A stretch of DNA of 64,000 nt from Antitrichia curtipendula (lineage: Eukaryota > Streptophyta > Bryopsida > Hypnales > Leucodontaceae): assembly GCA_951230915.1 (NCBI GenBank), contig OX579635.1, forward strand, positions 18,290,001-18,354,000, given 5' to 3'. The position numbers were made by a program, and so were the translations under genes. Shown here piece by piece: positions 1-10,713 of the stretch. The notes under the pieces are model-generated. The model was not told the origin of the DNA. It ran no database searches and worked only from the letters and a program-made list of their open reading frames with translations. Position 1 is the first letter of the stretch. Each line of letters opens with the position of its first letter.

Positions 1-287
1 AAGTGCCCAGAACTTTATCATTAAAAAAGAGAGGTGTATCGACAATAAGTTTTTGTGATCAACCATAGATTCCAATTGTTTTTTCTATTTTTTTGGATTG
101 GCCGGATACTTAGGGACGAATTCATGGTAGCCTCAAAATTGAAGTGGTGGAAGTTCTTCTTGACTGGACGTGAAGAAGCATACAATACTGGAAACCATTT
201 CAGAATTTACATGAACAGGCACAGTCCTATGGGGTTCGTAAACCACTCCTGGGAAATGTCCCGTTCAATCGGCGGGAAGCTTCTGTG

Positions 288-335
288 CCGTAATCCCCGA
301 TTACGCGGGCAAAACCGCGTAATCGGGGATTACGG
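288..335. repeat. Perfect 20-bp hairpin with 8-nt loop
   Basis: The arm CCGTAATCCCCGATTACGCG (288-307) is followed by the loop GGCAAAAC and the exact reverse complement of the arm (316-335). There are no mismatches. Such a structure can cruciform or fold in RNA. It lies about 70 bp left of a second foldback, so the two may form one foldback element. No gene is associated. Confidence 0.9.
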
Positions 336-405
336 ATTTTTCATCCGGTTCTGCGTTTTCATCGTGATTTCGTCGTGATTTACGTCGGGCAATACCCTTA
401 TCGTC

Positions 406-481
406 GGGCATTGCGCCAAATAATCAGCCCTCCTCGTCGGGCTCCACCCTCCTCGTCGGCCGATTATTGGGCGCAATGCCC
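406..481. repeat. Foldback repeat with 20-bp arms
   Basis: GGGCATTGCGCCAAATAATC (406-425) pairs with 462-481, with one mismatch and a 36-bp spacer. The spacer holds two copies of CCTCCTCGTCGG. Shorter mirror-like words (GGGCAATACCC near 388, GGGCATTGCCC near 494) flank it, so the whole 288-505 interval looks like a compound foldback. The stretch from about 510 to 1660 shows no gene or repeat I can support. Confidence 0.75.
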
Positions 482-1660
482 TCCTCTGCGGGCATTGCCC
501 TATACTACACAACCAGGGTTTTAAGATTATGCTGCACTGTTTCTGATTGTTGCCCACACACGACCTTCACAGACTGTTTGGTTTTACAAGGGAATCTTCA
601 ACTTGCTCTGCGTTATGACAGTAATTCATGATTTCATGTCCTTAACTTTCGTTGATTATTAGAGAGCCCAGACATGATCCAGACCCTGGAACGTACATTT
701 ATTAACAATCTGAAATTCTATTCTATTCTTCGGGCATAATTATATGGCTCTGATAATGGTTCAACGCTTATCAGAGGAGACGTGTGCAGGACTGCAGGAT
801 TTTCAATTGTTGCTGTTCCCAGTTGCTGGTCTGCTGGATAAGAAGCATGCACATTGCTTGTACACCACTTTAACTTATCGACATTCCAGAAGATTGCTCT
901 TGATTCTAGAAGGTAGGTATACCCAAAGCAACAGGGAACCTACACCAGCAGTCTAGCACGATGTGATCGAGAGACGTACATTTGCGGACCTTCAATTGAA
1001 GGCTCTCGAATCTCGATCGTAGTCTTTTACGAAGTGCTACAATATCTTTTCTCGATTACCTTTTTCTTCCTCATCTCATGATGATTGATGAGAGTTGAAC
1101 TTTTGTTGTGATGGATGATTTAACACGACTGTACTGAATTCCAGTGACTAATTAACTGAGTTAAGTAAAGCGGCATTGACCACCCGAAGTACGGAAGGAA
1201 TTACGGCCAAAAAGATCTGGAGCAGCCAGGTGGGTCCTTTTCCGTGCAACTGAATGATGGAAATCTTCAACGTTACTAAATATGGAATCACGACTCTACT
1301 CACTTGGAATCTCTTCCAGCAATCATGGGTGTGATTGTCATCACTCTTCAAGCTCCGGGGCAAGCTCGATCGGGTGCTCTGCTGGAGCTTGGCCCAACAA
1401 ACAGCTGCGCGAAATGGGGAGCTGAAATTAGCAGGCCTTCTTTCGGGAATCTAGATTCCTCGGTTGCTCGGTTGCTCGGTTGCCGAGAGTCCGTCGAAGC
1501 TTTTGGCGAAACTTCATAAGCGGGCTACAATCGAACAAAGCGTGGTGGCAAGTGCGGAGATAATTGCCACCGAGGTCACCTTCGTTAGGTAGAGCAATCT
1601 GAAACTGTTCTTGTAGGTGATGTACATAGTTACAATACTTAGAGTTACACTTAGGGTGGC

Positions 1661-2230
1661 TTTACATACTGGTCCAGTGGGCAAAGCTCCACCTAATACA
1701 AGCAATAAGATTAACTTGCCTCAACTGATTGTCTTGCCGAGGTGGGCAATGGAAAAGGAGGAGCAATGGCAATGGTGGAGGCTAGTCAATCTTGAGAGAA
1801 TCTAATGTGTGTGAGTTTTTTTATTGTATGATTCCTTCCCACCCATCAGGTTCACATGAAAGTGCAATGGCTGCTTTTTCTTGTAGCACCTGCTGAAAAA
1901 TTTCCTCAATGACCGATACATGTAGGGCAGCCTTAGGGCCTTCTACCATGTGAGACCGGTGGGCAAAGTTTGTAGGGGAGCTACATGGTCCAAGTTTGCA
2001 ATTGTAGTGATATGTGGAATTGGTGGGTGGGATAGAGATTAAATATGAATTCCCTATATATTGATTATCTCAAGATTGATCAATCTTGACCAACAAGATT
2101 GTCCATTGATTTTGGCAAAACATAAAATCCTCCTTTTTTGCTCATTGAAGTTGACAAGACAATCAATATTCACTTCTTGTCTCCTAGTCCTTTTTTTGCC
2201 CACCAATCTCACATGGCAAGGCTAGAGGGC
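1661..2230. repeat. Degenerate inverted-repeat element, possible MITE
   Basis: Sequence near 1935-1975 (CCATGTGAGACCGGTGGGCA) is mirrored at about 2190-2215. Blocks at 1714-1800 (TGATTGTCTTG, TCAATCTTGAGA) are mirrored at about 2060-2170. The arms are diverged and gapped and no clean target duplication is visible. This suggests an old foldback or MITE ending just left of the piggyBac insertion at 2233. It has no coding potential. Confidence 0.4.
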
Positions 2231-2251
2231 CTTTAACCCTAGAAGGACCAA

Positions 2252-2270
2252 GTGGACAGATTGTGTCCAC
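2252..2270. repeat. Subterminal palindrome of the piggyBac left end
   Basis: GTGGACA (2252-2258) and TGTCCAC (2264-2270) form a perfect 7-bp inverted repeat around GATTG, 15 bp inside the element end. piggyBac transposases are known to need internal repeats next to the terminal repeats, so this is a candidate transposase-binding site. That role is inferred. Confidence 0.55.
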
Positions 2271-2868
2271 CAGAAATCAAAAAAAGGCCTCTCTAAAAAA
2301 GAGGAAGTGGTTTCCATCGTGGATAATTTGCAGATTAAAAAAATGGCCTCATTCAGAACACACTTAGATTTTACACAAGGACAGCTTTATCAAATCTGCA
2401 CTCTTACAGAAGGACAAATCATGAAGAGGTAAACACAGGACAAGGCAGTTGGGCCAAATGTCCTGAAAATGACCGGCCACCGCCGGTGATGGGCCGTTGG
2501 TCTTTGGATTCTGAAGACTGAGGAACAGTGGCGTCGGGTTCAGGGTTCCGCACAGATCTGTGCAACGTGGGAGCGAATGGAGCCAAATTCTACACGGTCT
2601 TGTAGATGGCGACGGGCGCTGTGATCTCGGTCATTAGGCGGGCAACTCTGTGATGTGGGCTCACGGATTGCAAGCTGTTGCGAGGACTCCCTTGTACAAA
2701 TCACTCATACTCTGTTGTGGGGGAGTAGGGAGTAGAGGGGGGGTGTTATCATTTTGGCAATTGGGTTGTGGGTTTTGGCGAGCTCATTGTCGAGAGCTTG
2801 ACGGCGCACTACTTGCACTGAGGGCGCAATTGAGGCGACAAGTTTTCTCCCGCGTGCTTTTCAACAAT

Positions 2869-3336
2869 ATGGCAACTGCTGTGTGCTCTGGGCGTGCGTC
2901 AAAGGAAGAGCTATCGGAGGTAGAAGATAAATTGTTCCACTGGGCAGTCACTAGAGGTGCCTCACGACCAACTGCTCTGAAGGTGGTGAATTGTTTGCAC
3001 GAAGGTTTTTTGTTGTCCTTACCACAACCACAGCGGAAGCATCATTGGACTACCAATCCTACTAATCGGAATTGGCGATACCTTTGTCGCCGCCACATTG
3101 GGAGGTTGCTTGGCTGGAAGGAGCATTATGCAGAAGGAGATTCGAGAGGAATTCCTGACTTCTTGAACGTCTTCCTCCGAAGTAAGCTGTGGCCCGATTT
3201 TCAGGACAGCCATGATGATGAAGAACAACGCCAGACTAAAGGCCGCAGTGGATCTGCAGGCACGAGCGCCACGCCAAAGGGGGAGAATTCAGAGAGCCCT
3301 TGCTGCTGCGAAGGCAATGGCGGACAAGGGAAATGA
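2869..3336 (+). CDS. Hypothetical 155-residue protein inside the piggyBac element
   Basis: The frame opens with ATG at 2869 (context ACAATATGG) and ends at 3336, overlapping the transposase frame by 125 bp in another phase. In-frame codons extend further left (an ATG at 2653), but that stretch has lower-quality composition. The product has a predicted helical part (SKEELSEVEDKLFHWAVTRG), a Trp- and Arg-rich centre, and an acidic, Gln/Ser-rich tail. I do not recognise the family. It could be a second element protein, or the 5' exon of the transposase. I tried the GTAAGC donor at 3182 with the acceptor ending at 3292, and the phases do not match, so no splice is claimed. A chance frame in transposon DNA remains possible. 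Confidence 0.4.
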   Translation: MATAVCSGRASKEELSEVEDKLFHWAVTRGASRPTALKVVNCLHEGFLLSLPQPQRKHHWTTNPTNRNWRYLCRRHIGRLLGWKEHYAEGDSRGIPDFLNVFLRSKLWPDFQDSHDDEEQRQTKGRSGSAGTSATPKGENSESPCCCEGNGGQGK

Positions 3337-6139
3337 AGCCGCGAACCCGACGTTGCCAGTAGCGGCAATCGCAACCTCCATGGCAGGCGAAGCTGATCAA
3401 GTTCTGGGAGAAGAAATGGCAACAATAGTAGAGGGTGCTCAGGATAGGGTGGTCGTCCATAGGCGAGGAGGTGGGAGTAAATCTCCTCAGGTAGGGATTG
3501 GTCCTCAGAGGGGGAGAGATCTTGGGTTGGGAAAATTAGGGTTACAAGATTCAGGAGGTCCGAATTCAAATTTTTGCACAGTCTCCACTGAGGTTGGAGA
3601 GTGCTCCGGGTTTGTTGAACCGAATTTTGACATGAGAGGTCTTGTAGGGTCACAAGGGCGGGGGCGTGGCACTCGTACTAGAAAGGCACGGAGACCACGA
3701 GGGTGGATACCGCCAGAGGTTGTGGTTGATAGGACCTCGCCAATTCATCTTCGATCAACAGTACGAGGTCAATCGGCACTGTTGTTCTCTCCAACACAAT
3801 TGCAATTGCAATTTTCAAGGTCGCCATCGAATTCACCACATGGTAGCGGCCACAGACAATCTCGTGTGAGGCGTAGCCCAATTGGCAAAGATAGCCCAAT
3901 TGTAGCAACACGAGCAACTACCAGTATCGCACTGTCTCCACTGGCTGCCGCACAAAATTCACCTACAGAATCGATGCTGGAGGTCCGACCATCTACTGTG
4001 CGGGTAGTAAATCTACAGGGAGCATTTGACAGTGTTGCTAGGACATCGCAATGGGTGGAAGAAGTCACCGACTTACATGCGGAGGAAGGAGGTGTGTTAC
4101 CAATCGCTACTGCAGAAGGGGACCTCAATGTCGGTAGAGGTGATTGTTCACTCTTTGCAGAGGATGCTGTTGGGTCTTCCATCGATACCACATCAGGCAC
4201 CATAGGGCACTTGCTGAACCAAGCGGCAGTAGGAGCCACCACCTTCGACGATACGAATTCACAAGAAGACATTGAAGGCGGTTACATGACACCCGTGAGA
4301 CATGGAGCAGCTGCAGCGGATACCAACCTCATCGATGGTATGGACGATTGGACCTCAGATTCATGCGGCAGTGCATGGGCACCCGACTTTGCCGATTACA
4401 CAGGTAATTCATCAGATGAAAATAATTCTGATTGGCTGCTACTTGGTGATGAGGACTTAGAGAATCTTCAGGACGTGCCCTTTGACATTGATGACTACTA
4501 TGAATATACGTTTGTTGATCCCATCCAGAAGGCTGCTGTTGAGAGAATTCGACATCTGTACCGCGATTCAGAGTGGGGCAATACCCAACCCACTTTGGTA
4601 GGTGATCGAGTTACGTTCTCAGGCCCTTTTCCTGGACCCACGCAGCGATTCACTCGGAATAGACCGACTGCTTGCTCCTTTTTTGATCGATGGTTCGATA
4701 ATGCAACCATTGACCGCATTGTGTCCGAAACAAATGCTTACGCCTTACAAGCACCCACCCACACTACCGATGGACTACGAAGGAGAAGAGTAGCAACCAC
4801 GAACGGTGGACCTCGCTGGATTCCAACGACAAGACTTGAACTGCGGGCCTTTTTTGGCGTTACCATTCTCATGGGATTGAAGACTACGCCTTGCATACGT
4901 GACTATTGGAGAGAAGATGTGTTCTGGCGATGTGGAGTCATTCCCAGGGTGTTCTCGAGGGCTCGATTTGAATCTCTGCTTCGGTGTCTTCATTGCACTG
5001 ACAACGCCACTGCGGTCCGTGAGAAGGACAGTCCATTGTATGACAAGCTGTTCAAGATCAGATGGTTGCTTCAGCATTTTGTTTCGGTATCACAGCAGTT
5101 GTACAATCCCGAGAAATGGCTCACATGTGACGAAATCATGGTTGCTTATCGTGGCTTTCGATCCCCCTGTCGCCAGTATATGCCAGCAAAGCCCACGCGC
5201 TATGGATTTAAATTTTGGGCTGCTGTATGTGTAGATTCAGGGTTTATATGGAATGTCATTCCCTACCTTGGAAAAGTTCCAGGGGAACCTGATACTGGCT
5301 TAGCTGAACGAGTTGTTTACCAATTGACGGAAGGCTTGCAACATCGCGGCCATTCAGTGTGCGTAGACAATTTTTTTACGGCACCTAGCTTGTTCGATGG
5401 ACTCTTGCGTCGTGGCATATGGGCAACAGGGACAATAAAGGTTGGGCGCATTGGATTTCCTTCCATGCTGCAGGGTTATAAGAAAGGTGAACACCCTCGA
5501 GCAACCACCTTTTGGGCCACGCATTCCAGTGGTAGAATGGCTGCCTCAGTGTGGTATGATTCAAAACCTGTTGCATTTTTGAGTACGTCGGCTGATCCGA
5601 CAGGACCTGCAGTGGCCAAGCGGTGGCTGAAAGGCGTGAGAGAGGACATCCAATCGACACCCGCCCAAGTGGAATATCAAACTTATATGCGTGGTGTCGA
5701 TTTGGTCGATCAAATGCGAACTCACTATACTACACAGTTCCACAGCCACAAATGGTGGCATAAGTACTTGATGTTTGTGGTTGATTCCATTATGCACAAT
5801 GCCTGGGTCTGCTACCGTCGTGATCGCCGGTCCAGGGGAGAGAGGAAGGTCCGCCGAGCCAATTTCATGTATGAAGTTGCATTTGCGTTGATTATGCCAA
5901 AGATCTCTCCACCTCGGACTTGTACAGTGTGGAATCGGGCCCCGTCCGCGTTGCACTTTGTGCAAACAGATCACGACATCCGCCGTCGTTGTTGTGTGTG
6001 CAAGCGAAGACAGGCTGATTATTGCTCCGCTTGTGGGCATGTCTTCATGTGCAAATATCCGTGCTTCCCAAGGGTGCACAACTCCAAGAAGTGGGCTTTA
6101 CGTGCGTCGGATTTTGCTCTACGGTTCCATCGCCACTAA
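3212..6139 (+). CDS. piggyBac-family transposase (DDE_Tnp_1_7), intact frame
   Basis: The 975-residue product would cut and paste the surrounding element at TTAA sites in the nucleus. The N-terminal 400 or so residues are low-complexity and charged. The catalytic core follows, from about residue 440. The three aspartates expected of the family are present: D640 in CDEIMVAYRG, D719 in CVDNFFTAPS and D830 in GVDLVDQM, with spacings of 79 and 111, close to the family pattern. HKWWHKYL follows the third. The C-terminus (about 920-960) has the Cys/His-rich zinc-binding end (CCVCKRRQADYCSACGH). The frame has no stops or frameshifts. The first ATG of an ATG-ATG-ATG run is taken as start. At 975 residues it is longer than classic piggyBac (about 600), owing to the N-terminal extension. 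Possible upstream splicing is not excluded. Confidence 0.9.
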   Translation: MMMKNNARLKAAVDLQARAPRQRGRIQRALAAAKAMADKGNEAANPTLPVAAIATSMAGEADQVLGEEMATIVEGAQDRVVVHRRGGGSKSPQVGIGPQRGRDLGLGKLGLQDSGGPNSNFCTVSTEVGECSGFVEPNFDMRGLVGSQGRGRGTRTRKARRPRGWIPPEVVVDRTSPIHLRSTVRGQSALLFSPTQLQLQFSRSPSNSPHGSGHRQSRVRRSPIGKDSPIVATRATTSIALSPLAAAQNSPTESMLEVRPSTVRVVNLQGAFDSVARTSQWVEEVTDLHAEEGGVLPIATAEGDLNVGRGDCSLFAEDAVGSSIDTTSGTIGHLLNQAAVGATTFDDTNSQEDIEGGYMTPVRHGAAAADTNLIDGMDDWTSDSCGSAWAPDFADYTGNSSDENNSDWLLLGDEDLENLQDVPFDIDDYYEYTFVDPIQKAAVERIRHLYRDSEWGNTQPTLVGDRVTFSGPFPGPTQRFTRNRPTACSFFDRWFDNATIDRIVSETNAYALQAPTHTTDGLRRRRVATTNGGPRWIPTTRLELRAFFGVTILMGLKTTPCIRDYWREDVFWRCGVIPRVFSRARFESLLRCLHCTDNATAVREKDSPLYDKLFKIRWLLQHFVSVSQQLYNPEKWLTCDEIMVAYRGFRSPCRQYMPAKPTRYGFKFWAAVCVDSGFIWNVIPYLGKVPGEPDTGLAERVVYQLTEGLQHRGHSVCVDNFFTAPSLFDGLLRRGIWATGTIKVGRIGFPSMLQGYKKGEHPRATTFWATHSSGRMAASVWYDSKPVAFLSTSADPTGPAVAKRWLKGVREDIQSTPAQVEYQTYMRGVDLVDQMRTHYTTQFHSHKWWHKYLMFVVDSIMHNAWVCYRRDRRSRGERKVRRANFMYEVAFALIMPKISPPRTCTVWNRAPSALHFVQTDHDIRRRCCVCKRRQADYCSACGHVFMCKYPCFPRVHNSKKWALRASDFALRFHRH

Positions 6140-7270
6140 CTTCATCTTCTGGTGTTGTTGCTTGTAGTGTGGACAGTCGCAACAAGCCCGTTGATGGAGC
6201 CCGGGTCGTTGAGTTTCAGAGGACGGCGCTCAAGAGTGAACCCCCCCCACTTCACGCCACTCTTCGATTCTGATTATTGGGCGGGTTCTCCACCGCGAAG
6301 TCCGAGGGACGATTGAAAGTGTCATCAGTGACCTTCGGCATCGAAGTCTCATGCGATGGAGCACCACTTTTTGGTTGATGGGTCTGGGAGAGCAGTAGCA
6401 GTCATCCCCTCCCCAGCGTCTGCTTTTTGTGGAAGTAGGAAGTTACATTTTTGTTGGTATAGGCAAGTGCGTTCAGTTACATTGTTTTCGGTTTAGGCAG
6501 CTGCAGGCATAGAACCGATTTTGCAGGAAATTGGCGACTGTATGGAGAGACTCTGTGCTGCAAGCAACGCCCAATGCTTTGGCAGATGAATAGAATTGGA
6601 TTTTGGAATTTATTGTCTCCGTAATTCTATAAGCTTGTTGAGATTCTTGTGTCCATGTCTCTGCAAGACGCACTTGCACTCTACGCTAATCGATCGTGAA
6701 CACCGTGGTTGAAAATACGCCTGAAGCCATGCACGTTCAGCATGGTCTTCCTCGAGATGGGTGCGCCACTGCGCCATGCATGGCACTGGGTCCCAACGCA
6801 TGACCGGCAGTAGCCAGTCCAGCATGCATGCATCTTCCGGTTGAAACCGGTCACCTGCCCCCCTGCTTCGTCGTTGCAGACAACTTTGAAGTCTAACCAA
6901 TTGCACGTTTCTGTGCAAAATCCACCAATTATTTCCGCACAAAGTCGCTTGTGGGGTCCAGGAGAATACTGTGGAAGCCTGATTTTTTCTAGAATTTCTG
7001 TGGTCCTCAAGCAACGTGAAATTGAGCACCACACCCAAAAAAAGGGCGTTCTAACACTTGTTTCGCCCAAACTTCGATGCCATGATCTGCACATCTAGGC
7101 AGCTAAATCCACCTCCGTCTATGCAATGCGGACCGCTTGTTACCTGCCTACAATCTCTCACGATTACCCTCACAAATTCTCCCGAGACTGCTCGCATAGG
7201 CAAATTGTTTCCACTGTGCGGCAACAGTGCTCTTCCTCATGTGATTCGGGCGTGGACGCTCTAGGGTTAA

Positions 7271-9440
7271 AGGTTGTTTTTTACGTGTAGATAGTAAAAA
7301 TCATAAATTTTACACTTACGGGGACGATTGGAACTGGATTTAATTTGTTACATTGGAGAGGGTTTTTCTGCTCCAGTAGTCTTTGTCTTTGTAACTGGTG
7401 ATTAGTCCATGTTCTCACTACTAGTATCACCCATTTTGCTTGAGATTCCCATTGAGCCTTACTTGAGATTTCTATGTTCTTTTTGCACTTAATTGGAGAG
7501 TCACTTCTCCTACAAACAAGCAAAAAAGAAAGTCACTAATTTTTAAAGAAAATTGATGTTTTTAAAAGTATTTTTGACCTTTTGTGAATTTTCAATATGA
7601 TGACTTGAAGAAACTTTAGAGTCTCGTATAGGACTATAGGTGCATCTTTGAATGGTCTTCAAAAAAATTCTTAACCACTCACTAAAGGTTTTTTAGTTTA
7701 AAGCCTTATTGCACAATAGAATTGAGGATGTAATTAGAATTAATCTAGAAGCGGATTGAACTTTGGAAAGCAATAATAAGCTAAACTTAATCTTTATTCC
7801 CAACAATAATTGCATTTAGTTCCATTAGCTGAGTAGTCAATCTCAAATTTAGCCATGATCTCAAGCTTTTCAAATTGACTTACGTTTTTTTGGCATACAT
7901 GCATTGTGCTTGTGAGCTCTCACTAGTTGAAGCCACACACTATAGAAACCAAATTTAAAGAAGCAATCTATTTTGAACCCCAAAAATGAATTTATATATT
8001 CATTATAATATTTACAATCAATGAAATCCCAAAGATTAATTTTATATTTGAGTGAAGGCCTAAAAGATCATAGTGGTAATGTTTCAAGACTCTCAATGTA
8101 AAAGAAATAGAAAGCAAGATTGTCTTATCAAACACATTTTTGAGTTTTGGTGACATGTTGGACGTCCGCCGTTGCGTTCTAATGGACAATGTGTCAAATA
8201 AGCATCTAATAAGGTCATTAGCCACCCACTTAGATAATTTGAAATCTCACCATAAATATGAACTTAAAGTTAGAATGTAATATGTGTTTATCATATTGAG
8301 ACACCTTACTAAAATGAGATTTGAATATGTCAAGTTAGCATAAATGAAGGGTCGTTTATTTGAAAGTCAAACTTAAAGTTGACTTATTGGATGTCGCAAG
8401 AGTTCTATTAGACGTTGTTTGACATCTATTTATTATGTTGTCGCGATGTCCACCAGAACAAGCATGAAAAGAAAGGGATTGATGTGATTGTTAGACAATA
8501 CATCTATCTTAAGAATGATGCTTTTACTCTAGTCCTTTTCATACTTCCTAGTAAAAAACATCCCTAACTATGTAAACAAAAAATTTAATGAAAATTGTAT
8601 TGAGGTGTAAATGTCCAATCTTTATTAAAAGGTAGTAGAAATAATATCCAGGAGTTGAGGTTCATTGGCAAATTTTTAAAACTGATTAGATGTGTCAATT
8701 GTGCAAGTTGCATTGCAAAATAATGAGCTTGAAAAATTAAAGAAGAACAATTTGTCCATGATAATTGATAAATAAGTAATTGACGAGTATTGTTGCACTT
8801 GTGGAAAGTTTTGAGGATGGTATATATTGGGCTAAATATTTTCTTCCATTCTCGCCATTAGGGGTGAGTTACACCTTCTTCATTGCGCATCCATTCTTTA
8901 GAGAATGGAGACGTGCTAGCTTCCCATTGTCTTCCCGTTGCCTTTTCGTGGCAGAACATTCTTCTTTTGCAAAATCTTTTCCACGTCCATTATTTTCTTT
9001 TAGAGGTGAATAATGGGCATCAAGAAGATTTCTTCGTAGAAGTATATTTCCTTGCGCTCCTTGCGCTCCTAAGTTTCATCCCTCTGCTGCCAATTTTGGA
9101 AAGTTGTCATTGCTGATTTCACCCTTGTCGTCGGTGGTTGCACACATCGCTTGCCCCCGCACTACAAACAATGAGCAACACCTATGATTCTGCTAGCCAA
9201 CTTGTTTATTTTAGTTCAAAACAAATCATTGATGCATGCAAGAGCTCATTCCATTGTTTCGATTGAAAAATACTGCATGAAAGGTATCATACGTGAATCT
9301 ATTCTTCATTATCATCCTCCACACAATGCAGGATGGGTGTCACACCTTCTTAACCCGGGACTGCTCCCCATTGGCTCTTGTTTTTCTCACCAACTTCTCA
9401 TTCTTCTTAGAAACTTGCTTGGTGAAGAAGGTGCAACTAA
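7271..9440. other. AT-rich gene-free stretch
   Basis: No frame with protein-like composition, no structured repeat and no RNA gene was found here. Short open frames are AT-driven. Confidence 0.6.
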
Positions 9441-9751
9441 GATAGGAGGTCCATAAACCGCTCATTTAAGAGATGAAGCTGAATTTTGGGGAGGTAAAAC
9501 TTCTTTAAATATTTTTCAGTAAATTTTCCTTGAAAGGCAAGAGAAATTGGCATCTAACCCAAGTTGTTTCATATTTTTTGAAGCTTTGTGAAATTAGTTA
9601 TGAATTTCTGAAGTTGCAGAAAAGTGTATTTTTGTGGGCTCTAAAACCGACCACCTCCTCAAATGCACACCACTTGTACATTGGAAAGTGAAAAATGTAC
9701 CTCTAGAGCTTGATTGGTTTTAGAACCCGCTCCATTTTAGGACCTCCTACC
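9441..9751. repeat. Possible small inverted-repeat element
   Basis: GATAGGAGGTCC at 9441-9452 is mirrored, with one mismatch, at 9740-9751, giving a span of about 310 bp. Similarity continues weakly into GCAACTA/GCAATTG outside. No target duplication is clear. This is weak support for a MITE; chance is possible. Confidence 0.3.
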
Positions 9752-10497
9752 TTACCCCAATTGCAATCCAACACCGTCAACTCGGAAGAAAAAATAAAAA
9801 GCTTGCTGCAACTTCCGAGGTTAGAGGACAGCATTCACACGATGGTCGTTCCGTTCGAGTTTTGTTGCGATGGAATCCCCAGCCTGAAAATGTTTGCAAA
9901 GAGCATCCGATCCCAGCTTGCAGGGCGGCCCTTCCCTCTGAGGCTCTGACCGGAAATAGGAAATAGCAAATTGCAAATAGGGTCCTCAAGATTGGAGATG
10001 CCTGATTGTCTGGAGCTTTGGAGGAACCAGGAAAGCTATGAATCCCAGAATTTCATGATCTGTTTTCCTTCTAATCACGCTTGACTGCCTGTGAAAAAGA
10101 GAATCAAAGATGGTTAAAAAATTGAGTTGTCTTGAATTTAGATTTCTCAACTGGTGAAATCCGAATGTACCGTAACTTCCTTGGCTCAGTCACCAACTGT
10201 CATATCTGGAGAAATCTCATTTGTTTTATGGTGCAATCTCATGGAACGAAACTTCAACTGTACCCTTTTTTTTTTATTAAAACAAAAAACCGTCAACTGT
10301 ATTGCAGTAAAGTAATCTTTATTTGTGTGAAAAAATATTTTTTTTAAAAGAAAAAGAAAAAGCTTCAACTGTAATAACTGGCTGGTGCGACAGAATTCAT
10401 GCCGGATTGAGTGATGTGGCTTGTCAAAGACAACTTTCAAAGTGCTTCCAGAAACTACTGGTTGGGTTTGATTGATTACGGGCGCGCCCATTGGGAT

Positions 10498-10713
10498 GGC
10501 CGGGGTGGATTGACCCCCTTGCTCGGCCCTGCGGGCAAACCATGTTTTTTTGCACATGATTTTTTTTTCAAATTTTGAATTCATATTTGCGATCATAGAC
10601 CCCAAATTTGTTCAGTGAAGTCATGAATATACCCTGGAACGGTCCAAAATAGGGGGCTTTTTTTTTACATGCACCCTTGGTAAGGCCGAGTGAGGGGGTC
10701 AATCCACCCCGAT
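10498..10713. mobile_element. 216-bp MITE with 9-bp target duplication (Mutator-like)
   Basis: The ends carry inverted repeats of about 28 bp sharing CGGGGTGGATTGACCCCC and CTCGGCC. The 9-bp direct repeat CATTGGGAT occurs immediately outside each end (10489-10497 and 10714-10722). Nine-base duplications are the hallmark of Mutator-type transposition, so a non-autonomous MULE is the best reading. The interior is AT-rich and non-coding. Confidence 0.75.

Larger units (their letters stand above)
2237..7266 (+). mobile_element. piggyBac transposon, apparently complete (5030 bp)
   Basis: The element is bounded by TTAA at 2233-2236 and at 7267-7270, the target duplication typical of piggyBac. The left end reads CCCTAGAAGGACCAAG and the right end, reverse-complemented, reads CCCTAGAGCGTCCACG, so 12 of 16 terminal bases match. 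A subterminal palindrome GTGGACA/TGTCCAC (2252-2270) lies just inside the left end, and GTGGAC recurs 10 bp inside the right end. Inside are one long transposase frame (3212-6139) and a shorter overlapping upstream frame (2869-3336). The 1.1 kb after the transposase has no convincing gene. Both ends and an open transposase frame suggest a recent, possibly still autonomous copy. Activity is inferred, not shown. Confidence 0.9.

Noticed and set aside
3182..3292. Splicing from the upstream frame into the transposase through a GTAAGC donor
   Set aside because: The donor is phase 1 and the only good acceptor is phase 0, so the joined frame would be wrong.
6610..7094. Two minus-strand frames of about 140 codons in the 3' part of the piggyBac element
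   Set aside because: They overlap each other in different phases and show no family features; likely chance frames in subterminal DNA.
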